Shown piece by piece: positions 11,410 to 23,847 of a DNA stretch of 64,000 bases (positions within the stretch are counted from its first letter, which is position 1; each line of letters opens with the position of its first letter). The notes beneath the pieces are model-generated. The model worked only from the letters and a program-made list of their open reading frames with translations, did no database searches and was not told the origin of the DNA. The stretch is from Echinococcus granulosus (Eukaryota; Platyhelminthes; Cestoda; Cyclophyllidea; Taeniidae): assembly GCF_000524195.1 (NCBI RefSeq), contig NW_020170412.1:355949-419948 (forward strand). The letters run 5' to 3'. The translations under genes and the position numbers were made by a program.

Positions 11410-14400
11410 GTAACGATTGTGCTCCATTGCATTCTCTCCACCCATAAGCACACTTTGGCATCATTCCTACCTTTAAAGTCGAACTACGTGATTTTCTTTT
11501 TAAAGCCAGTGCTGTTCCTTTCATTAAACGATCTAGCAGTGCGGTCTGTGAAGTGAGATTGTCGAAGCAGGGGTCAATTCTGAGCACCAAGAATGATGCA
11601 TTTTATCTCTTTCAGATGCAATCCATTAGGGATTACTGGGGAGGGCAGGTGCAGGTTGACTGCGTGGCTGAGAAGAAATTCTACAATGGAACCGCCAAAA
11701 TGAGCATCCGAATTGACAAGGCGAAGCTGAAAATGGAGCAATGTCCATTTGTTACTTGGCAGGCTCATTCGGAATCGCCGACACGATGCCGAATCTTCCG
11801 AACCAGTGCTAGTGACGTCCCACTAAATTTCATTGTGTTTAATAGGTACGTGTAGTTTTTACCTTACCGACCTCTACTTTCCATTAGTTCGTTACAACCA
11901 CTGGACCGCTCATAATAATTTGACTTTACTCCGAAAAATTTGATTAACTAAATCGGAGGTGGCAAGTTGTATCAGCCACTTAAATTTGGCACCTATAAAA
12001 GCCGGTAGAGTGTACCGAGACCATCCCGAGTACAAGGAGGCATGATAATAGGGTAGGATCTGCTTTGCAGACATCCATAAGAAAGAATAAAGACTTAAAA
12101 AAGACTTTCTTGGAAAAGATCCGCTAAATTAGCAAACACTGCTTTGCCGAACACATCCGAGGAAGAAGTGTGCAGATGTAACAGCAGTCTGTGTTGTAAA
12201 GATGCAACTTAAGTGGCTTGAATTGTGCTACTCTCAACTTTCAAACATCGTAGCAGCCTTTGCTTGATACACGAGCCAAATCATCGTCAGTGATTAGTCT
12301 ACCAAATTGATGTGGAGGTATTAACGTGGGTTACTGTATCTATCCTGACATTGGCCACTCATCATTACCCAAATTCTCCATCCACTATGCCACCCTTCAC
12401 CAACGCTTTTCAATCGTTATCTAGGACGGCTCAAATGCAGGCGCAACTAGGTGCGAGGCAGACAAGTTTCTGCTTGGATAGACTCAGTCCAGCCACAACC
12501 TATCTCCTTTGTTTGGCATCACATGAATGTCAGAATGACTGGAACTGCGAGGCCTTTACAACGTTGCAAGCGACTTCACAAGATACGCCTCCCTATGCCA
12601 TGGATGTTTATGTTGAGTGGACAGATTCCAAGTGGGTCCAATTAAGCTGGCCACCTCCGAAAATTAGAAGACCTGCTACGCCACCAATTGGCTATGTCAT
12701 CTCTGTCCGCAGAGATGAAAATTGTTGGGAAAGGGAAGTACTCCTGTCTGCGCCATGGGTAAGAACGCATTGACTCGCCAATGGTAAAATACTCGGCCTT
12801 TCAACCGTCACAGGCAAGAGCAGTGACCTTATGCGTTTCAACTTCTGTTTAAGGCCACGGAAATGGAAAGAGCACATATACGGAAATCGGCTGAGCGTCT
12901 GGAATGGGCTCACAGATGTGGTGGTCGAACGGCTAGAGTAGTGGATGGACAGCTTGATGGGTATTGGCCTGATTTCGCAGGCTCGAGGCGACAAACCTGG
13001 GTTGAGGGCTGGAATGGCGCTGATGTGGATGAGCAGGGACCTCTTGGCATATTCGCTGTCACCGTGGGTGATCTCCAAGCCAATACGTTCTACAAATTTG
13101 CCATCACACCAATCTTCCATCCACATTCGAACATTCTTTCTCAAAGTACAGATATACAGATAAAAACAGCTTCATATGGTAGGTGGTGGTTGTTAATTGC
13201 CAAGTTGGGGAGCACAGAAAGGCAGTTACATTCACAATCCATCACAATATTCTTTTCAGATTCACGTGTATCAGTGGAGGCAGGAGAGGGTTCGATGTGG
13301 ATCTCCTATCCCAGAGCATACGATCTCACGATTTCTGAGATCGGGGCTTACCCGATTCATTGCAATCACAGTGTGAGCCCATTTTTGCTATTTCTTATCT
13401 ATTTTTGGCGCTAGAGTTGGTTGCATTATCTTATGGATGGCAGTGAATCAAGTGCAATCAACAAACTAGACTGAGGTGCTTGTGTTTCATTTCAGTCACC
13501 CACTTTCAACAATGGAGCTGCAGAGATATTGTGTAGAAAATCCTTCCACAGCACTAGACAACAAGTCAAAATTTCTCTGACTCCGGGTGCGATTTACCGA
13601 CTAAAAATGGATTCGAGTTACTCGGAACCCCTCCTTCAAAAGGTAGTCCGAATTCCACCTGAACGCCGTAAGTATCCGGTTTCCATCTGCATTTGAAAAG
13701 CTGTTATTTGTAAGACAATGGATTTTAAACACATTTTCAAGAAAGAACGAAGTAAAATGCGATCTTTTTGTCTAACAAGACAATGCATTCTAACTGGGTG
13801 AGTTTCACAGGCTGCCTCCCAGAACTAGCCAATCAACTTACCACCCCAAATCATTATTCACCTGAGGGTTAAACAGGGATGGTGCAGTTAATTTCAGGCA
13901 TTAATTTTTATTTAGTAAATAAAACATAACTGCGGAGTGACATTTATTGCCATCAATCACCATAATTTTTGCGTGACACTTTCATTACTGCTTTAGTAAG
14001 TAATTGTTAATTGGCGGTGGGCCAATGAGGAGGAAGGCCCACGATAACCCACCACCTTCCTACCTGACGTGCATCAAAAAACGGCAAATTTGAATTGTGA
14101 AACAGAAAATGAGTTCGTACCTTTCATTACAAAGCCAACTACTAATTTGTTCTCCCTCTGAATGGAGTGTTTCAGTAGGCACTAAATACATTTCGATTGC
14201 CAACCCACAGTTCAGGTTGATCACGAAGATGAGAACGTTGAGAAAGCAAGAAAAGTGTTAACAATATCAAATCAAATGACAACTTGTGCTACATAACTAC
14301 AACTTAGTAATGGAATATGGCTTCAATATTTATCAAAGAACTGACGTGTCACAGTTCACCCACTTGCGAATCTCCTCCCTTCCCAATTAATAGCCAAATT

Positions 14401-17400
14401 CCAGCCTCAAATCAAGGCCATTGCCCTCTCCTCGAACCTAGTCTTTATCAATGTGATCCATCTCAATGCCACGGTGTCAAATCCTCTGGCTTTCATTACC
14501 CGTATATGTCAGACTACGGACACCAGACAATGCAAATTGCATCCACTCCATTATGAGGTCGTCAGTTCCTACAGTCTCTACCAAAATCGTTCTGTCTGGC
14601 GTCTGAGTAACTTCGGCGACAGTGCTCACTTCAACGCACGCATTCAAACAACAAACCGTGCAAATCTGCAAGTCTCCTTGTATGCGTACCCTGGCGATTT
14701 GCTTACGGGTGAGGAGGTTCAACTAGCCACTACTACCTCGGAACCACGAAAGGACGGTGAGCTCACGATTTGGACATCCTCATTAGTACTTGCTGATGCA
14801 GAATAAAAGTAGTGCCGCAGACTCGTTGTGAGGAACAGGCTTACTTCGCCATTCCCTTTCCGACTTCTTCCTATACTGCGTAAACCTTCACTTTACAAGG
14901 AGGTGGCAGGAAAGACAGGCTTCCACTCACCATTCATTCACCACTTCTCTAGCTTGCAAAAGTTGGTGCATATGGCCGGGTGGTGACTGGAGCAACACAA
15001 ATGGTGGTGCTATCGGTACGTACAATAGAGAGTTTGCGAGGCGGACCAGTGATGGTGAAGTGTGTGAGGGCTATTGTGAACCTCTGTCTGAGGCCATCAA
15101 TGGTGAAAGCGGATGTGCTCCTCTCCACAAACGCATGCAATTGTGCAATCTTCCTGTCTGCAGTGCTGTTGGTATGTCCCTAGTTACCCTATGGAATGCT
15201 TCGTTATGAATTAAGCTTATCCTGCAGTCAGACTAGCATATCAAACATGACAGCAGTGTTGGCTTCTCGATGGTTCGGAGTGTAGTAGATAGAGAGTAAT
15301 TCCAAATGTCATCCGAACACAGCAGTAGAATAGGTAGTCCAATTTCGTGACACTCAAATTCGTTTTATCAAGCAAAACTTTATTTGCCATTTTTAGCCCC
15401 AATTGGTTGCGTAACAGACGCAGACTCTGCGCAGGGAACGTCTTGGATTAGCGTGGAGTGGAAGAATCCAAGGGAGTCAGTCGGCTCCTTCCCTAAATTC
15501 CTTATCCTAGTTACCTCCCACTACGATGCAGAGGTAGGCCAGGTATTCGTCGAGGTAGGTGAAGCTATTTCTGGCATACATGATGCCGCTTCAGAATACT
15601 GATACAACGCTACTGCCGCCCTTCCTTCGAAGCGCAGTGCAAAGTCTTCATCGCCCACAAGTCCATCCAATCACCGATGGCATGGATAGGGTGAATATTA
15701 CAAACTTAGCACAGAACACGGATTACAACATCGCGGTCATTCCGTACTTACTGGATGGACGCATTGGAGCAGTTCTGGAAAAGACGGTTAAAACCAAAAT
15801 GGCGGGTAAGTGACTACCTAGAACCAGGTTTCAACCATGCGTAAACGTTTCAAGACGCCCTTTGCTGTGAACGGGAGTGATGATCTCAAGCATTGCTGTT
15901 TCCATTCCATCAACACTAACACCACCACAGCTTCCATCACAGCCAACGCAGCCACCAGTCCTATGAACCACTATTCAGTCAGCACATGGAACACTCGCCT
16001 TAGTTCCAGACACACGATATCTTTTGACTTCGTGTTGACAAGTGTTTCATTTACTTGACAGATATTCCACATTCGCTGAATGCAATACCACTACTAAAGG
16101 CCTCCATTTCCCACTTCTATCTAGCTCCCTGTAGAATAGCGTATGTGAAGATAAGGCGAAATGGCAGCGATGTGAGTGTGACATGGCAGCTCCAATTGAA
16201 AAGGACTTGCAGTGTACCCACGGATCTCGTAGTGGAAATAAATGAAACAAGACGAGATGTCAAACTGGAACACCCATTTGACAGGGCTCATTTGACGCAT
16301 AACTTCGAGTTTTGCAGGACTTACCATTTCCGCCTGCGATTTGACAGCTTGGGAGGCAGGCGTGAGTATCCACACGCTCTCTCCTCTGAAATCGGCTATC
16401 CAGGTAAGGTTGAGCCCAGGAGACTGACACACGTTTGGGTAACAATTTGGACAACCTCAATGTTATTCTCAAGGAGTATTCTAGTCAGGATTATATGCCG
16501 ACTGTGAATACTACTGCTTTTAAATAAGTAAAAACACAGTTAGCCCTGTTCAGGAGGAACGTGATTGGAAAGTAGAGGTCATGGCAAGGGCAATGTGGTG
16601 GGAATAGCCCTCAAATAGTAGGACGAGGAGATACAACCGAGTTCAATGCAATCTTGAAGTTGTCACGTACTTATCGAGGTGCAATAAGCACAGAGCAGAG
16701 TGAGTGATGAGCCACCGCGAAGCACTGATGCCTGCGCTTTGCTTTAGACATAGCTGATACGGCGCCATTCACCTACCTCTCCAACACCGCCCCCTATTTC
16801 GGTGTATCCTTTACGCCCAAACATTCGTCCTGTGTCTACGAGTACGCTCTCCAATGGGGCATTTGGCCCAATTTCCAGCACTGCAAAGTGGTAGCCGCAT
16901 TTCCAACCGGTAATGCAATGCACTTGCTCCCAATTTGTCATGGTGACACTATTCATGGAGGCAACATTGCCGCTCCTTGGGTACCCAATCCCACTTCTTA
17001 TTCCTCCATGTCCAGTCTCATTTTTGCAGACATCCATTTGTGTGAGTACCTAACACGTTGCTCCTTTCTCCTTGAAGGCAGTAACTTACCGACGCTGAAG
17101 GAAGGATTCGTGTATAATTTCAAAGCAAGAGTGCAGCCACCTGGCTTGACTCCAAATTGCAACAATGTGACGTTTGCTTCGGCCTGGTCCGAACCACTGA
17201 CCATTGCTACAGCCCTCTGTAAGTTACTGGGGTACCACCTGCCGCCTGCCTTCGGGTTCAAATGATGGGAAGAGACTACTGAGTACATTCTATGCTTCCA
17301 CCAGCTTCTGTTGGCTGTGCTTCATCACCTAATTAAAACCGAATTGGAATATGTGTGCTACCATTTGCGATGCAACGCAAATTTTTTCGTCATCAACTCG

Positions 17401-20400
17401 ACAAATATCCCAGACAAATAGTGCAATCGTAAGATCGGTGCATTCAAGATCAAATCCTCAACAATGCCCATATGCAACGCACATGCTTTAGTGCAGACTT
17501 GGCAACTTTGTATTGCCATTTCATGGTCCATTCTACTCCTTGTCTTTCAGTATGACGCACGCTTTTGCTAACACGTAAGTTGGATTAGGACATCGTCAAG
17601 TGCATTCGGATGAAATAATTTATATACATATTTGAGGATCACAGATTAACCACATCAACAGGAAGCTATTCCAAAAGTGTTGCCACGTAAATACATGCAT
17701 GACAATTACTCATCCAATGGCTTTCATAAAGAGCACAAAAATATTCCCTTCCGTAAATATCCATTTACAGCAAAAAGTGAAGTGAAAACTCACAACGTGA
17801 CGGTGACAGCCTATATTGTTGAAAGGGAAGAAAAGGAAGAGAGCAGCTCTGCTTGTCTATTGCCGCAGGCAGAGTACAGCGAACACCACGAGCTTCGGGC
17901 GGTTGAAAATAGCATTTCCCGCAGTGGGGACAACGCTTCCATCTGCATTATTGTCGATTGGACCGTCGATGCCACCAGTGCGGGTAGCATTCTCGGATAC
18001 ATTCTCCAATTAACGCAATCTGCTGCCAACAACTGTCGCCTCATTTGGGTTCCTTGTGAAGACTGCTTTCCCGGTTATGGTTTGGTGAGATTTGCATCTC
18101 CTCCCCCTTTCCCTTTTTAATCACTACTTAACTCTACACCAATGTACGTATCCAAAGTTTCCACACAGAGCGTGGATAGGATCATTGTCGTTCGGGTGCG
18201 ATTGCCGACGCTGCCGTCATTGTGGTTACCCAGCAACGTCTGCATATTATCATGAGGTCTCCGAGACGTGAGCAGCTTTGTCTTTGTTTGCGAATGAGTA
18301 CTGTCATTCATCCAAGTCTAGTTCGTATAACATGCGATATCAACACTACGAACAGTTGGCAGTCATCTTAGTACACCATCCAAATCACATTCAGTACCCC
18401 GTTCCCACTTTTACCTACTTCAAATCACTTCTTCCTTGTAGAGGAATGCTTTGCCTGAGGTTGCACAACAGTTGCGCCGCATAGCATCACAATGCATAGA
18501 GGACTCCACACAGCTGTTGCAAAATGCTGAGCAAGTAAACTCAAAACTCTACAAGACGACGATGCGTCTTGTGCTCGGATTTGAGAGCTTGGGAGAGGCA
18601 AATGACACGTTGACGGGAATGGTGAGAGTACACGCGGTGAAGATGGGCTCAATCCACCAGATAATGGTACAGTTTTGGCAGACCAACGCTCAAGGTAATG
18701 CAAAAGGCGCGGCAGGAGGAGCAGGAGTGGGAGTAGGAGGTTGCAATCGACCTCTTCTTCCTCTACTTCTACATTCCACCACTACCGACACCTTCATGAC
18801 GTATACGAACATGCCGCACTTCACAGTAGTATTAAGCATTTCCTTCACCTTTGATAATGCTTGTGATAACATTTATTGACAATGGTTGTGTGAGTTATGA
18901 GGGCAATAGTAGCAATGAGAACAATTTTGAAGGAATGATACACACAGAAAGCTCAAACTCTGTGTTTTTTGTGTCTTTCAGTCATTCTCTCCAAGGGCAG
19001 GTTCCGAGCCGGACTGATAACAGGAATACTGGCCATTGTCTTGGTCACTATCCTGATAGCGATCGTAATTATAAGGAAGCGAAGGGCGAAGATCATAAGG
19101 CAGGATCAGTACATGTGAGTATCTCAGAGGTCATCTGTCACTGCCACATGCCTCTGTATTTGAAGAGGACATCGTCATAGCAAGACAGCTGCCCTATATC
19201 AAATGTCAGTTAATTGAAACAGCAGAATAATGCCTCCTGACACTTCTATCTCCAGTCACCTTAATCACCAGTGTCACACGCCGCATATATCGTGGGGGAT
19301 TGATGACCAGAAGCAAACCCTTTACACCATTCACTTCACATGCGTATTTCCGTTACTGCGCCTTCGCCGGCCTTGCCACCCTTGCCGCCTTCGCCAAGGC
19401 CCGTACAACAAAATCCAGGAATACATTCGCCGCAGTCTTCGTAAAGCATCAATACCAACTGACATTTCAACGATATGGGTGTTGGATACCAAGGAAGGCA
19501 GTAAAGAGCACAATGCATGAATGTGACCATATTAGATGACCGACTAACTGACTGACCAACAGATCGACCGACCAACAGAATCAAAAACGGAAAAACGGAC
19601 TCACTGACCGACTGACTGATCAAATAAATGACCGTCTGACCGACTAACTCACTGATCGACAGATAAACTAAACGACCAATCGACCGACTGACCAACCCAC
19701 CAACTCTATTACCGACTGTCACACGAACTATTTCCTAGCTTCATAGGCAAGCACTTCCAAGTTGCGCTTCTGCAAGTCATTGCAACCAACTCCACCAAAG
19801 TCCCTCAGAACATACCATTTACCCAAAATAAACTTTCGCAATCTCCCTACAAAGGTGCACTATCTGTGATGTAATATTATTTGCATTCTTTTGTAGGAAA
19901 GTAGCTAATGAGGATGAAGATGCATTGGAAGCAGATTCCATGAACATAATACAAAAGAAGTTTGGATCGTAAGTAAACTCAGTCACTCCTTCACTTACTT
20001 TCCCATTTGGCATAAAGCTACGTGAAAATTCATGCTAAATTTTGCATTTTCCCACCATTGGAATCCATTGACGTCTCCTAATTTCCTTCTGAGCATTGCT
20101 TGCAAACAACGACTGTCTCTTCCACATCCACATCTCGTTTGAACCAATACTCACCGAAGGTCTTTGTGTGTGTTAGGCGTCTCCGCAAGGCTCCAACACC
20201 AATCCACCTGTCGCACTTTGTGAACACTGTCGCTAACTACGCCGCAAATGACTACGCGATATTGCGTGAGGAATTCAAAGTAATTTTGGCATTTCCTTCT
20301 CCCTCACAACTATAAAATGGTCGCAATTGCTGCGTTTAAGGATTTATAGAAATGGTGGCACTAGCACCACTTCAATCTATCAGCATTGCTCAAAATGCAT

Positions 20401-23400
20401 GTTAGTGAAACTTGATACCAATTAGGTGTAACAGTGAAAGGCAAGATTGACATGACGACTGAAGACAGGGTGTAACAACGAAGGTGGATGCATTCTTTTA
20501 GACACTGCAGTGCAACGCCGCTATACAGCAGGACGAGAAAGGCCTTACAATGGAGGTTGGTGCTCACCCTGAAAACCAGTTGAGGAATCGTTACAAAAAC
20601 GTTCTGCCCTGTGAGTTGCCTTTTGCTCGTCATGTGTCTGACAGCTGAAAATAGTGACAGTGTCCTTTCCATCAATAGGTGCGATGAGTTAGTTCAGTAA
20701 GTGATATTTTTTCAAGAGTGCAGACGAAATCAGCAATGTAGTGGATGGTCGTTCATGTGGAATGGAGGCAAATTTGGGGAAAAAGTAGTTTGCTTACCAT
20801 GAGACTGCTTCCACTTTTATTTGCACATAGTGTCCAGGTAAGCTCTGGAAACCAAAAGGTTGTGGGAAATTGGGTTGCTCGTGCTCTCTAAATAGAGGCC
20901 AACCAGAGAAGCCAAAAAAAGAATTACTTCTACCACCTTCGTCTGCTCACATTTCTCATCAACCAATGTTAATTGTGAGGGAATTTTGAAGAAGAGTAAA
21001 TGAAATTCTGAAAGCTAAGTAGAATTTGGTTCACTCCACCGGTTTTACAGTAATGAATATGCTGCGTGTTAGTCAACAGAGTGACAAGCACAACTGATAC
21101 CAGGTGAGCAAAAAGGTCCAAGAGATTCCACTACAGCTTGCTGCAATAACTCTCGGTAGCGCAGCTTTAGGGACCTTGTAAGATGCATGTGATTGTTTAC
21201 ATGTCTGCAATGTAAAGCATAGCAACAGTGCGTCAGTTAGCTGGTCATTTGGACGGTGTCGGTAACATTCAGTGATAGCATGCATCTACAACATTGGCGA
21301 TGGAAGAGTAGTGAAAACTCTGTAGAATGGGTGCCATGCACGCGTATGGATAAATAGCAGTAGGCTCAAACCACTACCAACCTCTTCATCACTATTTCCA
21401 TTTAGGTTACATTAACTAACCGCAGTTTTTGGATTCTTGGTTAACTGACAAGTAGATGAAAAGGATACCACTTAGTGGAGATAGGCTAACGAGTGTGATT
21501 GGTTGTCTCGCACCACCTACTGTTCAACTCTGAATTCCGCTTAGTGGATGCGCTAGACTGGAGGCGAGTGCGCTCGAAGTAAATTCCATCCCAACTGCCT
21601 CGGAAGCATCACAGACAAGCCAATCGGTAAAAAGAAATTCCTACTCCACAAGTTATGTGCAAAAATCGCATCACTGCATCATTTACCACTGAGAAGGCTT
21701 GTCCTCTCACATGCACCACCCCATGGCATTATTCCACCCCAGAAGAGCTGAATGACTAATAACAGAGGTGGGACGAACAGACATTTTGCAGACACTGCTG
21801 ACACTGATTACACCCACCCACCATCGTCGACAGTTGAAGCACATATCATTCTCCCAATCACTCTTCAATCAACCGGCACTGCTCCACGTTGTTGTTTCGT
21901 ACCATCAGTGTATGCAGGAGCAGTGCATCAGATGGGCATGAATGCTTTTCACCCCAATTTCCAGTCGACCACAACCGCCTAAAGCTGACAAAGAAGTATG
22001 CGCTGGCTGATCTCTGTACAGTGGACGAAAGTGACCCCAAGGCCACACCTCTCGCCCTCAACGCATTGTCAAACTACGTCAATGCTAGTCTCATACCCTC
22101 CACTCCACCGTTGTTGCGCATCAACTGCGCGACTGCCAAGCCTGAGTGCAGGTCCTGTCCCAACGTCTACGTGGCGGCGCAGGCCCCCAAACGCTGCTCC
22201 GTGGCACTCTTCTGGCAGGCCATTTGGGATTCCAATGTGCGAGTTATTGTCATGCTGACTAGGTGAGTGCCTACCATTCCACTCCTCCTTTAAGATGTTG
22301 TTACTCGGACAAGTTCTTTCTCATGACCCCCTCACACCTGTCCGTGATTCTGCGTCTGCTTTGCAGATTGCACGAAAGGGAGAAAGAAAAGTGTTGGCCT
22401 TACTGGCCACGCAAGCATGACAATAGGGATGGTGATGGTGAGGGTGATGGCCTAAACAGCGAGTTATGCTCCGCCACGTACGGCAACTTCGCCGTCACTC
22501 TGCAGAGCACTGAGACCGGCTTCTGCTACATCCGTCGCGTTCTCGTGATCCACAATAAGGTGAGTGTGGAGGGCGGACTAAAATGATTTGCACCACTACA
22601 CACGATTGCAGTTTTCTGCCTTCACACCACACCTCCACCCACTGGTCACCTCCAATTGCGTCAGCACCTGCACCAGACCAACCGAAGAAGAACCTTCCAT
22701 GCACACGGTTATATGCGCACACAATTATGTCCATTCAGTGGAGCTCTATCTGGACAATAAATAGCTGTGTGTGTGTGTTGGTGTGTTTTAGGCTGTCGAA
22801 AATACCATTCCCAGACGGGTGATTCAACTTCTGATGACAAGTTGGGATGATTTTAAGGTGCCCAGAAAGGACGACTTTTGCATTTTCCTGAAGAAATACT
22901 GGGATGACCTCAAGGCTATGAATAGGCAATCCGTTGGCTCTGTCCTCGTTCACTGCAGGTATCTCCTCTTCCAATTTCTATTCTTCCATTACCAACAAAC
23001 AGTTACTTTCATTTGCTTGTTTGTACGATGGAGTGCCTAATGCCCACGGAACACACTGATGTGACTGTTTTAGCGCCGGTGTTGGAAGAACGGGCACATT
23101 CATTGCAATCGACATGCTCGCTCGGTACATCGAAGGGTTAGTGGAGTTGGGGAAGAGGAGGGTTTCGAGCAACACGAAGACCGAGGACAATGGTGTGCCG
23201 TGGCAGGAATCCATCTACGCAAATCTAACGGAATCGGGAAAGGCCATTCTGCTGCACAACCGTGCCACACTTGACAAGAGCACCTCAATGGTGGACATCT
23301 TTCAAACTGTCCTTTGGCTACGATCACAACGGTTGAAGTCGGTTCAACAGGATGTGAGTTGGCTGCCTACCTGTGTCTTCAACGCATTCAGTCAAGCTGC

Positions 23401-23847
23401 GTCTGTCTTCATACAGATTTGTACATTAGTTGCCCCAATTGGTAATCTGTGGATTAAATTCAAGGAGCTATTTATAGAGGTGACCTATTTAAGTTGTTTG
23501 TTGACAGACATGGAGGCAGATTTGTCTCCAGTTCACATGGTAGCATAACTGTGCATCCTGTTCCATGGAGATGCAATCCCATTGGATGACACCCTATCGC
23601 TGTACAAGACAATTTTGATCACTTTGCATGCTCATTCCTTCGAAACACTTGACATTATTTTGTCTGCCCAACACTAGGAACAACTGATTGGCTACTGCTC
23701 TACTGAGAAGGGAAGTGTATGGTTGCGGTAATCATTTATCCATTGTTTTTTCGCTTTTAGATACAATATATCTTTATCTATGACTTCCTCAGCTACTACA
23801 TCCAAAGTCTAACTGGAGAAGTAGGTAAGTATGCGGCTTTCAAATGA
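11173..23847 (+). CDS. Receptor-type protein tyrosine phosphatase, FN3 repeats plus one PTP domain, 23 exons
   Basis: Exons read by eye: 11173-11409, 11616-11845, 12425-12758, 12854-13178, 13260-13372, 13496-13667, 14394-14756, 14953-15171, 15397-15554, 15595-15805, 16062-16403, 16748-17218, 17771-18084, 18442-18694, 18982-19114, 19897-19968, 20177-20279, 20502-20610, 21965-22262, 22367-22559, 22792-22958, 23074-23353, 23761-23847. All introns are GT-AG, every phase matches and the total is 5184 nt (1727 aa). Layout: signal peptide about 1-29, FN3-like repeats across about 120-1245 interrupted by a TSP1-like module at about 592-664, one transmembrane helix about 1257-1278 followed by RKRR, juxtamembrane segment, then a single PTP domain about 1330-1720. 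A single catalytic domain with FN3 repeats is the R3 plan (PTPRB/J/O/H, fly Ptp10D). Inferred role: dephosphorylating phosphotyrosine downstream of adhesion or guidance signals at the plasma membrane. The ligand is unknown. The least certain joins are exons 2-3 and 12-13, where acceptors were chosen to keep phase. Confidence 0.85.
13179..13259 (+). other. Phosphatase intron 4: 81 bp, in frame and without a stop
   Basis: The intron between exons 4 and 5 has a GTAGGT donor and a TTTTCAG acceptor. Its length is a multiple of three and reading through it meets no stop codon. Retention would add 27 residues between two FN3-like parts without breaking the frame. Whether that happens cannot be seen from DNA. 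Confidence 0.55.
14953..15171 (+). CDS. Phosphatase exon 8: thrombospondin-1-like Cys-rich module
   Basis: This 219-bp exon encodes about residues 592-664 in a frame with no internal Met-initiated ORF of note, so ORF scans miss it; another frame over the same bases is also open. The chosen frame has acceptor TCTCTAG and donor GTATGT. It is the only one whose phases fit both neighbours (phase 1 in, phase 1 out). The peptide has spaced Trp residues (SWCIWPGGDWS), an Arg-rich stretch, then Cys pairs ending in QLCNLPVC, which is the shape of a TSP1 repeat. TSP1 modules usually bind glycosaminoglycans or matrix proteins; that function is inferred. A diverged Cys-rich linker is the alternative. Confidence 0.6.
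15555..15594 (+). other. 40-bp mini-intron in the phosphatase gene (intron 9)
   Basis: A GTAGGT donor and CTTCAG acceptor enclose only 40 bases. Removing it joins a frame that otherwise ends at TGA (15600-15602) to the next FN3-like half, with phase 0 on both sides. Very short introns are known in flatworms. Confidence 0.75.
18982..19114 (+). CDS. Phosphatase exon 15: transmembrane helix
   Basis: It encodes about residues 1248-1291. A run of some 22 apolar residues (Gly/Ile/Leu/Val rich, about 1257-1278) is followed at once by a basic RKRR stop-transfer patch, as expected for a type I single-pass receptor. The acceptor GTCTTTCAG and donor GTGAGT are strong. This places everything before it outside the cell and the PTP domain inside. 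Confidence 0.85.
19538..19705. repeat. Degenerate GACC/GACT tandem repeat in phosphatase intron 15
   Basis: About 165 bp of loosely repeated 4- and 8-base units of the type GACCGACT and GACCAACC within the intron between exons 15 and 16. A minus-strand open frame through it is only the repeat translated. A short related patch occurs near 27215-27260. Confidence 0.7.
20502..23847 (+). CDS. Phosphatase exons 18-23: PTP catalytic domain
   Basis: Six exons carry the ordered PTP motifs: KNR(Y) loop NRYKNVLPFDHNR, the NYVNAS pTyr-loop region, YVAAQAP, FWQAIW with VIVMLT, KCWPYWP, the WPD loop read here as WDDFKVP (W1568, D1569, D1570), the P-loop HCSAGVGRTG with Cys1605 and its Arg, and a Q-loop region VQQDIQY. 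The catalytic Cys, Arg and loop Asp are present, so the enzyme could be active. Oddities are Pro replaced by Asp in the WPD loop, an enlarged Cys-containing stretch between NYVNAS and YVAAQAP, and an acidic Gly/Asp repeat after KCWPYWP. There is no second PTP domain. Confidence 0.88.

Noticed and set aside
12312..12424. Upstream extension of phosphatase exon 3
   Set aside because: The frame is open but no acceptor gives the phase required by exon 2; the TTATCTAG acceptor at 12424 does.
14980..15183. Open frame over exon 8 in a different phase
   Set aside because: It is open but its splice phases do not fit exons 7 and 9, while the TSP1-like frame fits both.
17662..17770. Upstream extension of phosphatase exon 13 from an acceptor at 17661
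   Set aside because: Its phase does not match the donor of exon 12 at 17218; the acceptor at 17770 does and keeps the reading frame.
19336..19722. 128-codon minus-strand frame
   Set aside because: Much of it is the translation of the GACC/GACT repeat, giving Val-Ser-Arg-Ser style repeats with no domain.
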